From the NCBI GenBank assembly GCA_038251625.1, contig JBBSBE010000004.1, forward strand, positions 14,481 to 78,480: a DNA stretch of 64,000 nucleotides, given 5' to 3'. Below the pieces are notes generated by a model. It saw only the letters and a list, made by a program, of their open reading frames with translations, was not told where the DNA came from and ran no database searches. Shown piece after piece: positions 24,685 through 34,186 of the stretch. The position numbers and the translations under genes are program-made. The stretch comes from JBBQXK01 sp038251625 (GTDB taxonomy: Bacteria; Pseudomonadota; Alphaproteobacteria; Rhodobacterales; Rhodobacteraceae). The stretch's first letter is position 1, and each line of letters opens with the position of its first letter.

Positions 24685-25992
24685 ATGATGAACGGCTTCC
24701 TTCGCATCCTGTTCGTTGCCGCCGTGGTGATCGTTGGGGCATTTCTGGCGTTCCTCTACGTGCCGGTGCAGCGCACCCCGGCACAGACCACGCTGGCTGC
24801 CGATTACGTTCCGCCCAAGGGCGCGGGCGCATACACGATGCGGCTTGCGGATTGTGCGGCCTGTCATACCGCTGAGGGCGGTCAGCCATTCGCTGGAGGC
24901 CGCGCAATCGTCAGCCCGGTGGGGACGATCTATTCATCGAACATCACGCCCGATCTCAAAACCGGAATCGGTGCCTATACGCTCGCAGACTTTCGCGCAG
25001 CGCTTTACGACGGCATCCGTCCTGATGGCGCGCACCTCTACCCCGCCATGCCTTACGAGAATTATCGCAAGATAACCGAGCAGGATGTCCGCGCCCTCTA
25101 TGCCTACTTCAAGGATGAGGTACAGCCGGTCAAGGCGATCAACCGCGGCAACGACCTTGCTTTTCCTTTCAATCTCAGTTGGGGTTTGCGGGCTTGGAAA
25201 TGGGTCGCCCTGAGCGATCCCGGCTTTACCGCAAACTCCGCCAAGCCTGATCTGGCGCGGGGCGAGTATCTTGTCGAAGGACCCGGCCATTGCGGGGCCT
25301 GCCACAGCCCGCGCAATGTGGTGATGGCGCAAGCCGCACTGACCTCCAGCCGCGACGCATTTCTGTCAGGCGGTCGGATTGCCGGCTGGACCGCACCGCC
25401 CCTGCGCGGCGCGAAAAGTGCAATAAGGGGTTGGACGGCCAAGGACATCAGCCTGATCCTTGCGACGGGCCGCAACGTCCATTCTGCGATCAATGGCGAA
25501 ATGGGTCTGGTCGTGCGCGAGTCAACCCAATTCTTCTCGAAGGCTGATCTGGCCGCAACGTCGGCTTACCTCGTCTCTTTGAACAAAGGGGCGACCGACG
25601 CTGCCGTGGATCTGGTAACAGACACCGAAAGATTGCTGATCTCTGCAAATCCGTCAATGGGTCTCGGACCGCGACTGTATCTCGACAACTGCAACGCCTG
25701 TCACTTCGCGAACGGGCGCGGCGCAGACGAAGTGTTCCCGGAACTCGACGGCTCGTCGCTGGTAACGGCGCAAAGCCCGACCGGACTGATCTCGATGATC
25801 CTGTACGGGGGCGAACTGCCATCGACCGCCCAGCGGCCCGAGCGGTTGCGCATGCCGGGCTTCGGCAACCGGCTGAGCGACGACGATGTGGCCACGCTGG
25901 CGACTTTCCTGCGACAGGCCTGGACCAACAGGGCCGAAGCGGTCTCTTCTACGGCCGTCTCCGACCTTCGAGACAAGCGACAGGCCAACTGA
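24685..25992 (+). CDS. Membrane-anchored three-heme cytochrome c subunit
   Basis: 435 aa. The N-terminal hydrophobic stretch (FLRILFVAAVVIVGAFLAFLY) is a signal or anchor. Three CxxCH heme sites are present: CAACH near residue 58, CGACH near residue 204 and CNACH near residue 337, as in gluconate, sorbitol and fructose dehydrogenase cytochromes. It passes electrons from the flavoprotein to ubiquinone or the oxidase. The start is ATG 24685 with GAGGGG upstream. It ends the three-gene operon. Confidence 0.92.
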   Translation: MMNGFLRILFVAAVVIVGAFLAFLYVPVQRTPAQTTLAADYVPPKGAGAYTMRLADCAACHTAEGGQPFAGGRAIVSPVGTIYSSNITPDLKTGIGAYTLADFRAALYDGIRPDGAHLYPAMPYENYRKITEQDVRALYAYFKDEVQPVKAINRGNDLAFPFNLSWGLRAWKWVALSDPGFTANSAKPDLARGEYLVEGPGHCGACHSPRNVVMAQAALTSSRDAFLSGGRIAGWTAPPLRGAKSAIRGWTAKDISLILATGRNVHSAINGEMGLVVRESTQFFSKADLAATSAYLVSLNKGATDAAVDLVTDTERLLISANPSMGLGPRLYLDNCNACHFANGRGADEVFPELDGSSLVTAQSPTGLISMILYGGELPSTAQRPERLRMPGFGNRLSDDDVATLATFLRQAWTNRAEAVSSTAVSDLRDKRQAN

Positions 25993-26766
25993 CCATCCGG
26001 CCGTCCGTTTGGATTGGTATGCAGGTTCTGCCCCAAATGGAGCCATGTCCCCTCGTGTTCCCGCAAGGTGCAGGACCGCCCTGCCGCCAAGCCGGACACA
26101 TGACACGAGAGCCGGATGGATTCTGGCTCGGCTCTTGCTGAAGTCGCACAGGGATTGAATTTGCGTCCCAAACCCTGCTCCACCACGAAGCAGCAGATCC
26201 CGCTGCCTGCCCGCCAAAGAAGACTCCATCGGCCTGCCGATCGCAGACGTCAGACCGGGCCGCCCCGACGCCGTCCCTTACCGCGAAATGGCAAGTGGCG
26301 CCCTCAGCCCGCACCAGCTTGCCAACTTATTTGACCTGTACCTGTAATTATGCAGGACCAGCATGCACGGCTGCGGGTTCCCGGTCAGGGTTTTTGCGCA
26401 TACGACCCAGTCAGGATTTGCGCGTCAGGCAATCTTGGAAAAAGGTTCCCCTACCTTCAAGGGCTTGGCGCGCAATCCGCTGATACTTCATTCAATCCCT
26501 GCCAAAGGGAATTTTGCGACGGACACGAACAGATGACACGGTTTTCAGCATTCAATCAGTTCGCTTCTGACAGGCACGGCAGAGCCTTGTCCTTGCCGTG
26601 CCTGTCAGAAGCGTTCCTTGCGCCCTAGCCGCTGCAATGGCTGCGAAGACCGCGTTGCCAATCTGCGATCCCTTGGACGGCTCCGAGCGGGCTTTCGCCC
26701 GGGAAGCCGACGACGCGGGCGTTGTCCGCAGCGACCCCAATTAATTTACACTGTGGAGAATAGATC
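25993..26766. other. 774-bp region without a gene, containing a long hairpin
   Basis: No supported open frame. The segment 26330-26770 is less GC-rich than its surroundings and contains a 19-bp perfect inverted repeat (listed separately) and, just before the globin gene, the AT-rich stretch at about 26740-26766 that could serve as its promoter. No tRNA-like fold or insertion-sequence end was recognised. Confidence 0.5.
26562..26613. repeat. 19-bp perfect inverted repeat
   Basis: CGCTTCTGACAGGCACGGC at 26562-26580 is repeated as its exact complement at 26595-26613 around a 14-base loop. No T run follows on either side, so it does not look like a standard terminator. It lies about 150 bases upstream of the globin gene. 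Confidence 0.8.
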
Positions 26767-27192
26767 ATGACCCCCCAACAGGTAGTTCTTGTTCAGCAAA
26801 GCTTTCAGGCGATCCAGCCGATTTCCTCAACGGCCGGTGACATGTTTTACAGCATACTCCTGACCCGCAATCCCGACTTGCGGCCCCTCTTTTCAAACGC
26901 GGACATGACTGAGCAAAGCTCCAAGCTCATGGCGATGCTCGGCACCGTGGTCCTAAGCCTCAAGCGGCCCGAAACGATCCTGCCGGCTGTGCGTGCGCTC
27001 GGGCATCGCCACCGGGGATACGGAGCGCAGGACAGACATTACGAGCAGGTCGGCAACGCTCTGATCGAGACGCTTTCCAACGGGCTCGGCACGTCCTTCA
27101 CGCCAGACGTCAAGGCAGCATGGCAGGCGGCCTATGCCCTTCTCGCGGGCGTCATGACGGACGCGCCAGCCCGGCCAGCAGCGCCGTCATAG
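26767..27192 (+). CDS. Single-domain globin
   Basis: 141 aa heme protein of the bacterial hemoglobin (Vitreoscilla/flavohemoglobin globin-domain) type. The N-terminal A/B-helix pattern VVLVQQSFQAIQPI and the CD-corner region DMFYSILLTRNPDLRPLF are clear. The F-helix segment LPAVRALGHRHRGYGAQDRHY contains the proximal histidine. There is no reductase domain, so oxygen or NO handling would need an external reductase. It is a lone gene after a 774-base gap and is followed by the unknown two-gene module 180 bases downstream. A GTGGAGAATAG ribosome region precedes the ATG. Confidence 0.88.
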   Translation: MTPQQVVLVQQSFQAIQPISSTAGDMFYSILLTRNPDLRPLFSNADMTEQSSKLMAMLGTVVLSLKRPETILPAVRALGHRHRGYGAQDRHYEQVGNALIETLSNGLGTSFTPDVKAAWQAAYALLAGVMTDAPARPAAPS

Positions 27193-27371
27193 GCGGAACG
27201 CGCGGCGCCGCCTCTTGGCTCCGCATCCCAGCATACGCGCAAAAAACCAGTTTCACCTGGCAGAATACCCGGAAAAGCCCCGCAGAATACGATGGCCTGT
27301 CGCATCTCTCGCTGAACAGCAGACGCTTTTCTGACGGCACCCATCAGCGTTGACATGAACAGGATAGGCAA

Positions 27372-28178
27372 ATGGCTTCCAAGAAATCGTCCGCAGAATT
27401 GAAGCAAGAAGCAACCGCGCTGGAAAATCAGATCGCGGGTGCCCGCAAGAAGCCGATGAATTTTGCCTGGCTGATTTGCAAGGACGGTCTGGTGCTGGAA
27501 ACCGACCTGAAGAAGGGCCCCGACGTTCTTTGGCGCAACGCCAAAAAGAACGGCGGCGGGCCGAAAGGGGCGCAAGGGCAGATCACGGTCTCTGGCAAGA
27601 TGATCGAGCTTACTTGTGACAGCGACGAGGTGCCTGCGCAGCTTCCCAAGCTTGCCAAGCGTTTCCTTTCGGAACGGGGGTTATCCTACAAAGTCGTGAT
27701 GAAAACCCCGAGTGGCGCGTTTTCCGACGGTGAAGAAGATTCTACCGCCGATAGTCCGGACCATGCCGATATCCCGGTTGGCGCGGAGGCCGCGCACGAA
27801 CCTGAACCAGTTCCCGCCGCAGAAACGGTTGGCGACGCGCCTGAAGCGGGCACGGCGCCAAAGGCCGCCGAGGACGCCCCCGGCGAGGATGCTCTGCGCG
27901 AGAGCCTCCTGAAAGAATTCAGGGCCATGTCAGACACGCTGGAAAAAGCCAAGCGGTGCCGGAACATGGGGGCCGCAAAAAAGGTGGCCGCGCTGGACAA
28001 TCTCTTCCGGACCCAGATCGACGTGGACGTGAGAAAGACGCGCGCCGCCCTGTCGCTGCTTGCCAAGACAGTCGAGGACGCCATCGCCTTTGGCGTCAAA
28101 CAGGACCGCGCAACCCGGCTCAAACTGCTTGCCGGTCTTGAAACCGAAGTCGATGCCCTTCTTGCAGAATTTGCGTGA
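27372..28178 (+). CDS. Hypothetical protein of unknown family, 268 aa
   Basis: I do not recognise this protein. The N-terminal 115 residues look like a compact alpha/beta domain (NFAWLICKDGLVLETDLKKGPDVLW, then ITVSGKMIELTCD and KRFLSERGLSYKVV). A proline/alanine/glutamate-rich linker follows (about residues 120-175), then a helical, charged C-terminal region of about 95 residues (LRESLLKEFRAMSDTLEKAKR to the end). There is no signal peptide or membrane segment. It is followed after 39 bases by the large acidic repeat gene and probably forms an operon with it. Codon use and length speak for a real gene. Confidence 0.75.
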   Translation: MASKKSSAELKQEATALENQIAGARKKPMNFAWLICKDGLVLETDLKKGPDVLWRNAKKNGGGPKGAQGQITVSGKMIELTCDSDEVPAQLPKLAKRFLSERGLSYKVVMKTPSGAFSDGEEDSTADSPDHADIPVGAEAAHEPEPVPAAETVGDAPEAGTAPKAAEDAPGEDALRESLLKEFRAMSDTLEKAKRCRNMGAAKKVAALDNLFRTQIDVDVRKTRAALSLLAKTVEDAIAFGVKQDRATRLKLLAGLETEVDALLAEFA

Positions 28179-28217
28179 CAATCATCGCGCTGTTGGCGCC
28201 CTTCACCGAGGTGAGAA

Positions 28218-30377
28218 ATGCCTGATACCAATGTTCTTGAAAACAAGCTGGCGGGCGTCCGCGCCCTGTACGAGGAGATCTGCCTCGACGCAGACGAAGA
28301 CGGCACGCGTGACGACGAGGAACTCGCCATTATCGACAGGGTGGAAAAGAAGATCGCCGAACTGGAAGCGATGATCGATTCGCAGCCAGACAGCGGAATG
28401 GAAGGACGAAGCCCCGACGAAAAGGAAGAGGATGCAAAGGAGGCCTGGCTGGAACTGTCCAGCGTCTATGCAAAACTTCTCCGGCTGCATACGAAACTTG
28501 AGAACGCGTTTTCGGAGCGCGCGGACGACCTCGACGCCTATCTACGGGCTATTTCTGCACATGTCGCCAGCAAGGATTGGGCGAGCGCCGTCAATCAGAC
28601 GGTTCTTGCCGCAACATGGGCAGATGAAAATAACCTTTGGGATACAGATCAGGACGATCCGGTGATCGCCGATGATGAAGACGAAAAGAACGAAGACGAG
28701 GAGTCCGGCAAGCTATCGTGGGAAAAAATGTATGGCGATGAGGCCCTCGTCGACTACGAAATAATCCGGAAAGAACTGGAAGATCAGGGCAGCGAACACG
28801 CCGGAACGGTCGCCGAATACTGTGAGGAGATAAAGGCTGCCGTCGCGGATGAGGACTGGAAGACCGCAATCACAAGAACAATCCTTCTGGAAGTTTACAT
28901 CAGCGACAACAAAATTGATCCAATGGAATTCGAATACAAGTGGGGCGATCTTCGCGAGGACGTCGCGACACTCAGAGAGCTCTATAGCGCTGCGCGCGTT
29001 CAGGATGGCCTTCGCGACGAAGGTTTTCCTCAGGCTGATGCACTGCAAGCGTTCGTCAACAAGATGAACGCGGCGGAAGAGGCCCAGAACTGGCTGGAAG
29101 CGGTGGATCAATACAGATCCGGGAAAGCCTACGCCGACAAGCATGACCTGTGGAATGTGACTGGCGTATCCCCGTCCGATGATGAGGACGACGAAGACGA
29201 GGAAAAGGACGACGATGCCGCAAAACGCAGCTGGGAAAACTGGCAGTTCTATCATGAAAAAATTCGCAATCTCTATGACCAGCTCTCGCAGATCGAACAT
29301 CCTCTTGCCGACAAACTCGGCGCCACCCTCGACAAGATTGATGAGGCCGCCCGGAAAGAAGAATACCGACGGGCGACCGATCTGCTTCTCGATGACGCCG
29401 GAAAATTCGCGGACGACCACGACCTCTGGGACGCTGTCAAATCGGCAGACGACGACGAAAGCAACCTCTTACCGCGGACCACGCGGGACCAGATCAAAAC
29501 GCTGAAGGACCTCTCTCGTGAACTCAATCGCATGGATCACGAAAAGGCCGGATCTTTTGCCGAGCTGGTTGTTCACATCCACGAAGAGGTGACAGATTTC
29601 AACAAGATCATTCCGACTGGCCGTGCCGTTCAGAAAGCCTGGGCCTTCGCTGACGCGCACAATCTGTGGGATGCCGTTCCTCCGCTGCCGAAGGGCGAAG
29701 AAGAAGCAATTTTCTGGGAAACCAACGGCAAACTTTACAGAGAACTGAACGCACTTCATCGCAAGCTCGATGAGGCCGGGCATGAGGGGGCGGCGCGTCT
29801 TGGCGAAAAGCTCGCGGACGTCGACGCGGCCATCGGAAACGACCATTTCCACCTTGCCAGTATTCATCTGTCTGATGCAAAGGAACTGGCCGACGATCAG
29901 GATCTTTGGGACGAAGCGCCGCTATCAGACGACGAAGACGATGAAGGCGGCGAAAGCTTCCATCCTTCGACCGCGTCAATTGCAGGCACGGTCGGCCGGG
30001 GCGGAAAGAACCAGCCGGACGATGTAATGACCATCCAGTTGCTCCTCAATCTAAAAGGCTCTTCACTTGATACGGACTGCTATTGCGGTCCGCGCACCAT
30101 CGCGGCAATCGAGAAATTCCAAAAGGAAAGTTTAGGCTGGAACGACGGCTTGGTCGATCCGGGTGGCAAGACCTTCGGCGCTCTCACAGGAAAAGCCACG
30201 ATTGATGACATCTCGGCAAAAGCTTCAGATGTTTTGCGAAACGTCTCGGGGACCGTGACAGATATCGCCGGGTCGCTTGTCGATGCCGTTGACGATGTCT
30301 TCGACGAAGCAAGCGGGTTCCTGGGCGGTCTGTTTGAGGATGACGATGATGAGATTGAAAAGAGGAAGAAAGGCTGA
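28218..30377 (+). CDS. Acidic helical-repeat protein with C-terminal peptidoglycan-binding domain
   Basis: 719 aa, strongly acidic, function unknown. Residues 24-35 (DADEDGTRDDEE) fit an EF-hand-like calcium loop. About six helical units of 80-100 residues follow; five end in a variant of YADxHDLWD: NNLWD near 138, HDLWN near 307, HDLWD near 398, HNLWD near 478 and QDLWD near 558. They are separated by Asp/Glu-rich linkers. Residues about 590-660 form a PG_binding_1-type domain (MTIQLLLNLKG, CGPRTIAAIEKFQKESLGW, PGGKTFGALTG). No signal peptide is seen, so export, if any, would use another route. The gene ends with a short basic tail. Confidence 0.8.
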   Translation: MPDTNVLENKLAGVRALYEEICLDADEDGTRDDEELAIIDRVEKKIAELEAMIDSQPDSGMEGRSPDEKEEDAKEAWLELSSVYAKLLRLHTKLENAFSERADDLDAYLRAISAHVASKDWASAVNQTVLAATWADENNLWDTDQDDPVIADDEDEKNEDEESGKLSWEKMYGDEALVDYEIIRKELEDQGSEHAGTVAEYCEEIKAAVADEDWKTAITRTILLEVYISDNKIDPMEFEYKWGDLREDVATLRELYSAARVQDGLRDEGFPQADALQAFVNKMNAAEEAQNWLEAVDQYRSGKAYADKHDLWNVTGVSPSDDEDDEDEEKDDDAAKRSWENWQFYHEKIRNLYDQLSQIEHPLADKLGATLDKIDEAARKEEYRRATDLLLDDAGKFADDHDLWDAVKSADDDESNLLPRTTRDQIKTLKDLSRELNRMDHEKAGSFAELVVHIHEEVTDFNKIIPTGRAVQKAWAFADAHNLWDAVPPLPKGEEEAIFWETNGKLYRELNALHRKLDEAGHEGAARLGEKLADVDAAIGNDHFHLASIHLSDAKELADDQDLWDEAPLSDDEDDEGGESFHPSTASIAGTVGRGGKNQPDDVMTIQLLLNLKGSSLDTDCYCGPRTIAAIEKFQKESLGWNDGLVDPGGKTFGALTGKATIDDISAKASDVLRNVSGTVTDIAGSLVDAVDDVFDEASGFLGGLFEDDDDEIEKRKKG

Positions 30378-30670
30378 CGTCAATTCCCGCACGAAACCGA
30401 CCGGGGCTTTGGATGAACAGCTGATCCACCGGAACGTGATGTTCCGGCGTGTCAGGTTTGGCTCAGGGCATGAATGGCCATCGTCTTTCTGCGTGTTGCG
30501 GCGGCGGCGTCGAAAAGGGCAGGTGCGGCCTGGTTGCTTGGCCTCCCCAAAACATCCGCGGAATGTCACCTTTCGCCGGTCACAGCAGCGCTTGGTCTGC
30601 GGACAGACAGACGGATCACCCCGTCAGAAGGTTTCATCCGAAACTGCCATCCCTGCGGTCAGATCCGACG
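30378..30670. other. Convergent gap with a possible terminator
   Basis: 293 bases without a gene. A hairpin CCGGAAC-GTGAT-GTTCCGG (30429-30447) lies about 50 bases after the acidic repeat gene and could end its transcript; no T run follows. Nothing else is recognised. Confidence 0.4.
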
Positions 30671-32326
30671 TTATGAGGGGAAGGTCGGGCGGCGGTTCGC
30701 TACACCCAGCATGCGTTCAAGCGCCATCCCGAGGTTCAGGATAGGGCCTTCATCGAACAGGTGGCCCCAGAGGGAAATCCCGTGCGGGACGGTGAAGGTG
30801 GCTTCTCCCGTGGGCTCACCCGCCTTCAGCTTGCCCGCGCCAAGCGAGGATCGGCTGCGGCTGGCAAGATCGGTAAAGCCTGCACGAAGATGCAGGCAGG
30901 GGTGACCGGTGAAGTTCGAGGCGATCAGCATCGGACCGGTCGAGAACGGCCCGATCAGCGCATCGACCCCGGCCATCATCTGGCCCACAGCCTGCATGAC
31001 GCGGTAGCGCAGCCTGTCAGTCTGTACCAGATCGACCGCTGACAGAAAGCGCGCCTTGCGGAACGTGTTGGGCCACGCGCCGTCATCTTGCCAGCGCAAG
31101 GTATCGTCGGTGCCGTCAAGGGTCAGCGTTTCAAACACCGCGGCAGCTTCGGCATAGACAACGTTCATCAGCGCGCCATAGGGCAGGTTTTCAAGGTGCA
31201 CCTCCTTGACGGTGATCCCCAGCCCACGCGCGGCCTCAAGCGCGGCGTGGTCGATATCGGTGGCACCTTCCTCGAAGGCTTCAGGAAGGTAGCCAAGGGT
31301 CATGCCGTCAATGCCCGCCGCCGCATCGAAGCGGAACGGGGCAGCGATAGAGCCACGGTCCGCCATGTCCGGCCCGTTCAGCGCGGCCAGCACCATCGCT
31401 GTATCCTCAACCGACCGGCAGATCGGCCCGACCTTGTCGAGCGATCCACAAAGCGTCATCGCCCCCGCCCGGCTGACCCGCCCGAACGTGGGGCGCAGGC
31501 CGGTCGTGCCGCAGCGTTGCGACGGCGAGGTGATCGAGCCCAGCGTTTCCGTGCCGATGGAAAAGCCGCAAAGCCCGGCTGCCGTGGCAGAAGCCGACCC
31601 GGCGCTCGACCCGCTGGAACCTTCGTTCAGGTTCCAAGGGTTGCGGGTCCAGCCGCCATACCAAAGGTCCCCATAAGCCAGCGCGCCGAGCGTCGTCTTG
31701 CCCAAGAGCACCGCCCCCGCCGCCCGCATGGCCCGCGTCACTGCCGCGTCGCTGTCGGGCAAGCGGTTCTGAAACGGCTCCGCCCCCCAGCCGGTTGTGA
31801 TGCCCTTTGTGTCGAACAGATCCTTCAGGCCGTAGGGGATGCCGTGCAAGGGCCCTAGCCAGACGCCGGCCTTGATCAGGCTGTCCATTGCCGCGGCTTC
31901 GGCGCGGGCGAGGTCGGGGGTGACTGTGGCAAAACATTCAAGCTTCGGGTTCAGTCGGGCGATCCGGTCAAGATAGATCCCGGTCAGGGTGCCTGAAGTG
32001 ATGTGCCCGCCGCGCATCCAGTGCGACAGATGGGTGAGAGGGGCAAAAGCGATATCCTCGGGGTCTGTGGGCAGCTCTGCCGTGACCGGCGACAGGTGCA
32101 GCGCATCCGCCCCATGCGGCATCGCGAACCCCGGCAGGCGCGGATCGAACCGGGTGGCGGTGGGTGCCGCGTTGTTCAGGAGCACGGCGCGGCGCTGGAT
32201 CGCAAGATCGCGCTGCCCGTCGAGATTTCCCAGCATCTGCGCCCGTTCACGTGCGGTATAGGCGATGCCCAGCAGGCGTTCTGCCCCGGCAATGTCGGCT
32301 TCGGTAATCGTCTCGGTCATCGTCAT
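30671..32326 (-). CDS. Amidase-signature family hydrolase
   Basis: 551 aa cytoplasmic amide hydrolase. The Ser-cisSer-Lys triad region is complete: lysine in HGIPYGLKDLF, the serine-rich loop NEGSSGSSAGSASA and the nucleophile segment TETLGSITSPSQ. About 100 residues precede the first motif, longer than in small amidases, as in several aryl-acylamidase or glutamyl-amidotransferase-like enzymes. The start is ATG 32326 (a second ATG at 32320 is equally possible); a longer open frame to 32677 overlaps the upstream gene and is rejected. It is the last gene of the leftward importer operon, 38 bases after the gamma-glutamyltransferase, so it probably cleaves an imported amide. Confidence 0.9.
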   Translation of the reverse strand: MTMTETITEADIAGAERLLGIAYTARERAQMLGNLDGQRDLAIQRRAVLLNNAAPTATRFDPRLPGFAMPHGADALHLSPVTAELPTDPEDIAFAPLTHLSHWMRGGHITSGTLTGIYLDRIARLNPKLECFATVTPDLARAEAAAMDSLIKAGVWLGPLHGIPYGLKDLFDTKGITTGWGAEPFQNRLPDSDAAVTRAMRAAGAVLLGKTTLGALAYGDLWYGGWTRNPWNLNEGSSGSSAGSASATAAGLCGFSIGTETLGSITSPSQRCGTTGLRPTFGRVSRAGAMTLCGSLDKVGPICRSVEDTAMVLAALNGPDMADRGSIAAPFRFDAAAGIDGMTLGYLPEAFEEGATDIDHAALEAARGLGITVKEVHLENLPYGALMNVVYAEAAAVFETLTLDGTDDTLRWQDDGAWPNTFRKARFLSAVDLVQTDRLRYRVMQAVGQMMAGVDALIGPFSTGPMLIASNFTGHPCLHLRAGFTDLASRSRSSLGAGKLKAGEPTGEATFTVPHGISLWGHLFDEGPILNLGMALERMLGVANRRPTFPS

Positions 32327-32364
32327 CCCCGGCTGTCCGTCATGTTGGTCGTCTGCCCCAAAGG

Positions 32365-34155
32365 TCACCTGCCAACGGCATAGGCCTGCATCAGGCGCGG
32401 GGTCGCGGCGGCCCGCAACAGGCCGCTGGCATCGCGGCTGGCCGCCGTCAGACGCCCGACTGTCCAGGGCTCTGCAACCTCGACCCGGTGGCCGCGCGCT
32501 GTCAGATCGGCGATGGCGGCCGCGCCGAATGCGGGTTCTAGCATCAGATGGCCGGGGGTCGCGGCGCGGGGATAGAACGAGCCCTGAAAATGGCTTGTGT
32601 GGAAGAGCGGCGCATCGATGGCGGCCTGCAGGTTCATGTTTCCATGAACCAATCGCAGGAACAGGATCAGTTGCCACTGGTCCTGCTGATCACCGCCCGG
32701 CGTGCCGAAAGCGTGCGTCACCCGCCCGTCCCGACCCGCCATCGAGGGCGAAAGCGTGGTACGCGGACGCCGCCCGGGGGCCAGCGAGGTTGGCAGCCCT
32801 TCGGTCAGCCAGAACATCTGCGCCCGCGAATTGAGCGGCATGCCAAGGCCCGGCACCACCGGCGAGGATTGAAGCCACCCGCCCGAGGGGGTGGCCGAGA
32901 TCATGTTGCCCCAGCGGTCGATCACATCGATATGCACGGTGTCGCCGCGCTTTTCCGACAAATGCGCCATCGTCGGCTCACCGGCCCCTGCCCCGGGGCC
33001 TGCGACCACGTCCTTGCCCGCGCGCTTGATCGCGTCACGGACCCACGGATCGAACCCGTCGATCTGGCCCGGTCTTTGCTCAAGCGAGGCTTTGGGGCCA
33101 ATAAACGCACGGCGGGTGGCGGCATAGGCGCGCGATAGCAAGGTATCGGTCGGGATGTCGGTAAAGGCCGGGTCGCCGTAATAGGCCTCGCGGTCAGCGA
33201 ACGACAGCTTCATCGCCTCGGTCACCGTATGGACGAATTCTGCACCGTTCAGATCCATGCCCGCCACGCCAAGGCCTTCCAGCAGCCGGAGCGATTGCAG
33301 GAAGGTTGGCCCCTGGCTCCACATCCCGGCCTTCCAGACCGTCCACCCCTCGTAATCGACCGACAGCGGCGCCTCGTAGCTTGCCTGCCACCCGGCCATG
33401 TCCTGCCCGGTGAGCACGCCCTTTCGGCGCCCCCCGGCAGCGTCCATTACGCAGGCGGTACGCATCCAATCGTCGATGGCCTCGGCAACGAAGCCTTCGT
33501 AGAACGCGCGCCGCGCTGCCTCGATCTGGGCTTCGCGGCCAGAGACCGCCTCGGCCTCGGTCAGGATGCGGTCCCACGTCTCGGCGAGGGCGGGATTGCA
33601 GAACAGGCTTTCAGGGGCTGGGGCCGTGCCGTCCGGCAACCATGTTGCATGGGATGTGGGCCATTCGTCGCGGAAGAAATCGGCAAGGCCCGCGATTGTG
33701 GCCGATACCCTTGGCAGTACCGGGTGGCCGTGGCGGGCATAGTGGATGGCGGGTTCAAGAATGTCGCGCAGGGGCAACCGCCCATGATCGCGCAGCATCA
33801 GCATCCACGCCCCGAACGCACCTGGGATGACCGTCGCCAGAAGGCCAGAGCCGGGGATCATGTCCAACCCCTCGGCACGGTAATGGGCAATGGTCGCCCC
33901 GGCGGGCGCGGTGCCCTGCCCACAGACCACGCGCGGGGTATCCTCGCCCGAGATCCGGATCAACGCGGGCATGTCGCCCAAGGGACCGCAGAGATGCGGC
34001 TCCACCACTTGCAGCACAAAGCCCATCGCTGCGCCCGCATCGATGGCCGTGCCGCCCTTTTCGAGGATCGCCATGCCGACGGCCGAGGCGATCCAGTGTG
34101 TCGACGTCGCCACGCCAAAGGTGCCGAGGATTTCCGGTCGTGTCGTGAACTGCAT
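32365..34155 (-). CDS. Gamma-glutamyltransferase family Ntn-hydrolase
   Basis: 596 aa proenzyme of the gamma-glutamyltransferase fold. The autocatalytic/nucleophile threonine lies in GDTVHIDVIDRWGNMIS near residue 405, where the chain would be split into large and small subunits. The small-subunit signature RPRTTLSPSM and the GTPGGDQQDQW segment are present. Unlike the periplasmic E. coli enzyme it begins MQFTTRPEILGTFGVATST with no signal peptide, so it should be cytoplasmic. It lies between the permease genes and the amidase in one operon, consistent with hydrolysis of gamma-glutamyl or related amide bonds after import. A cephalosporin-acylase-like or other acylase role cannot be excluded. 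Confidence 0.9.
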   Translation of the reverse strand: MQFTTRPEILGTFGVATSTHWIASAVGMAILEKGGTAIDAGAAMGFVLQVVEPHLCGPLGDMPALIRISGEDTPRVVCGQGTAPAGATIAHYRAEGLDMIPGSGLLATVIPGAFGAWMLMLRDHGRLPLRDILEPAIHYARHGHPVLPRVSATIAGLADFFRDEWPTSHATWLPDGTAPAPESLFCNPALAETWDRILTEAEAVSGREAQIEAARRAFYEGFVAEAIDDWMRTACVMDAAGGRRKGVLTGQDMAGWQASYEAPLSVDYEGWTVWKAGMWSQGPTFLQSLRLLEGLGVAGMDLNGAEFVHTVTEAMKLSFADREAYYGDPAFTDIPTDTLLSRAYAATRRAFIGPKASLEQRPGQIDGFDPWVRDAIKRAGKDVVAGPGAGAGEPTMAHLSEKRGDTVHIDVIDRWGNMISATPSGGWLQSSPVVPGLGMPLNSRAQMFWLTEGLPTSLAPGRRPRTTLSPSMAGRDGRVTHAFGTPGGDQQDQWQLILFLRLVHGNMNLQAAIDAPLFHTSHFQGSFYPRAATPGHLMLEPAFGAAAIADLTARGHRVEVAEPWTVGRLTAASRDASGLLRAAATPRLMQAYAVGR

Positions 34156-34186
34156 TTTCAGTCGCTTTCAATGGAAGAAGAACAGA

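Noticed and set aside
26562..26613. Reading the 19-bp inverted repeat as a rho-independent terminator
   Set aside because: No T run on either strand and 570 bases from the preceding gene end.
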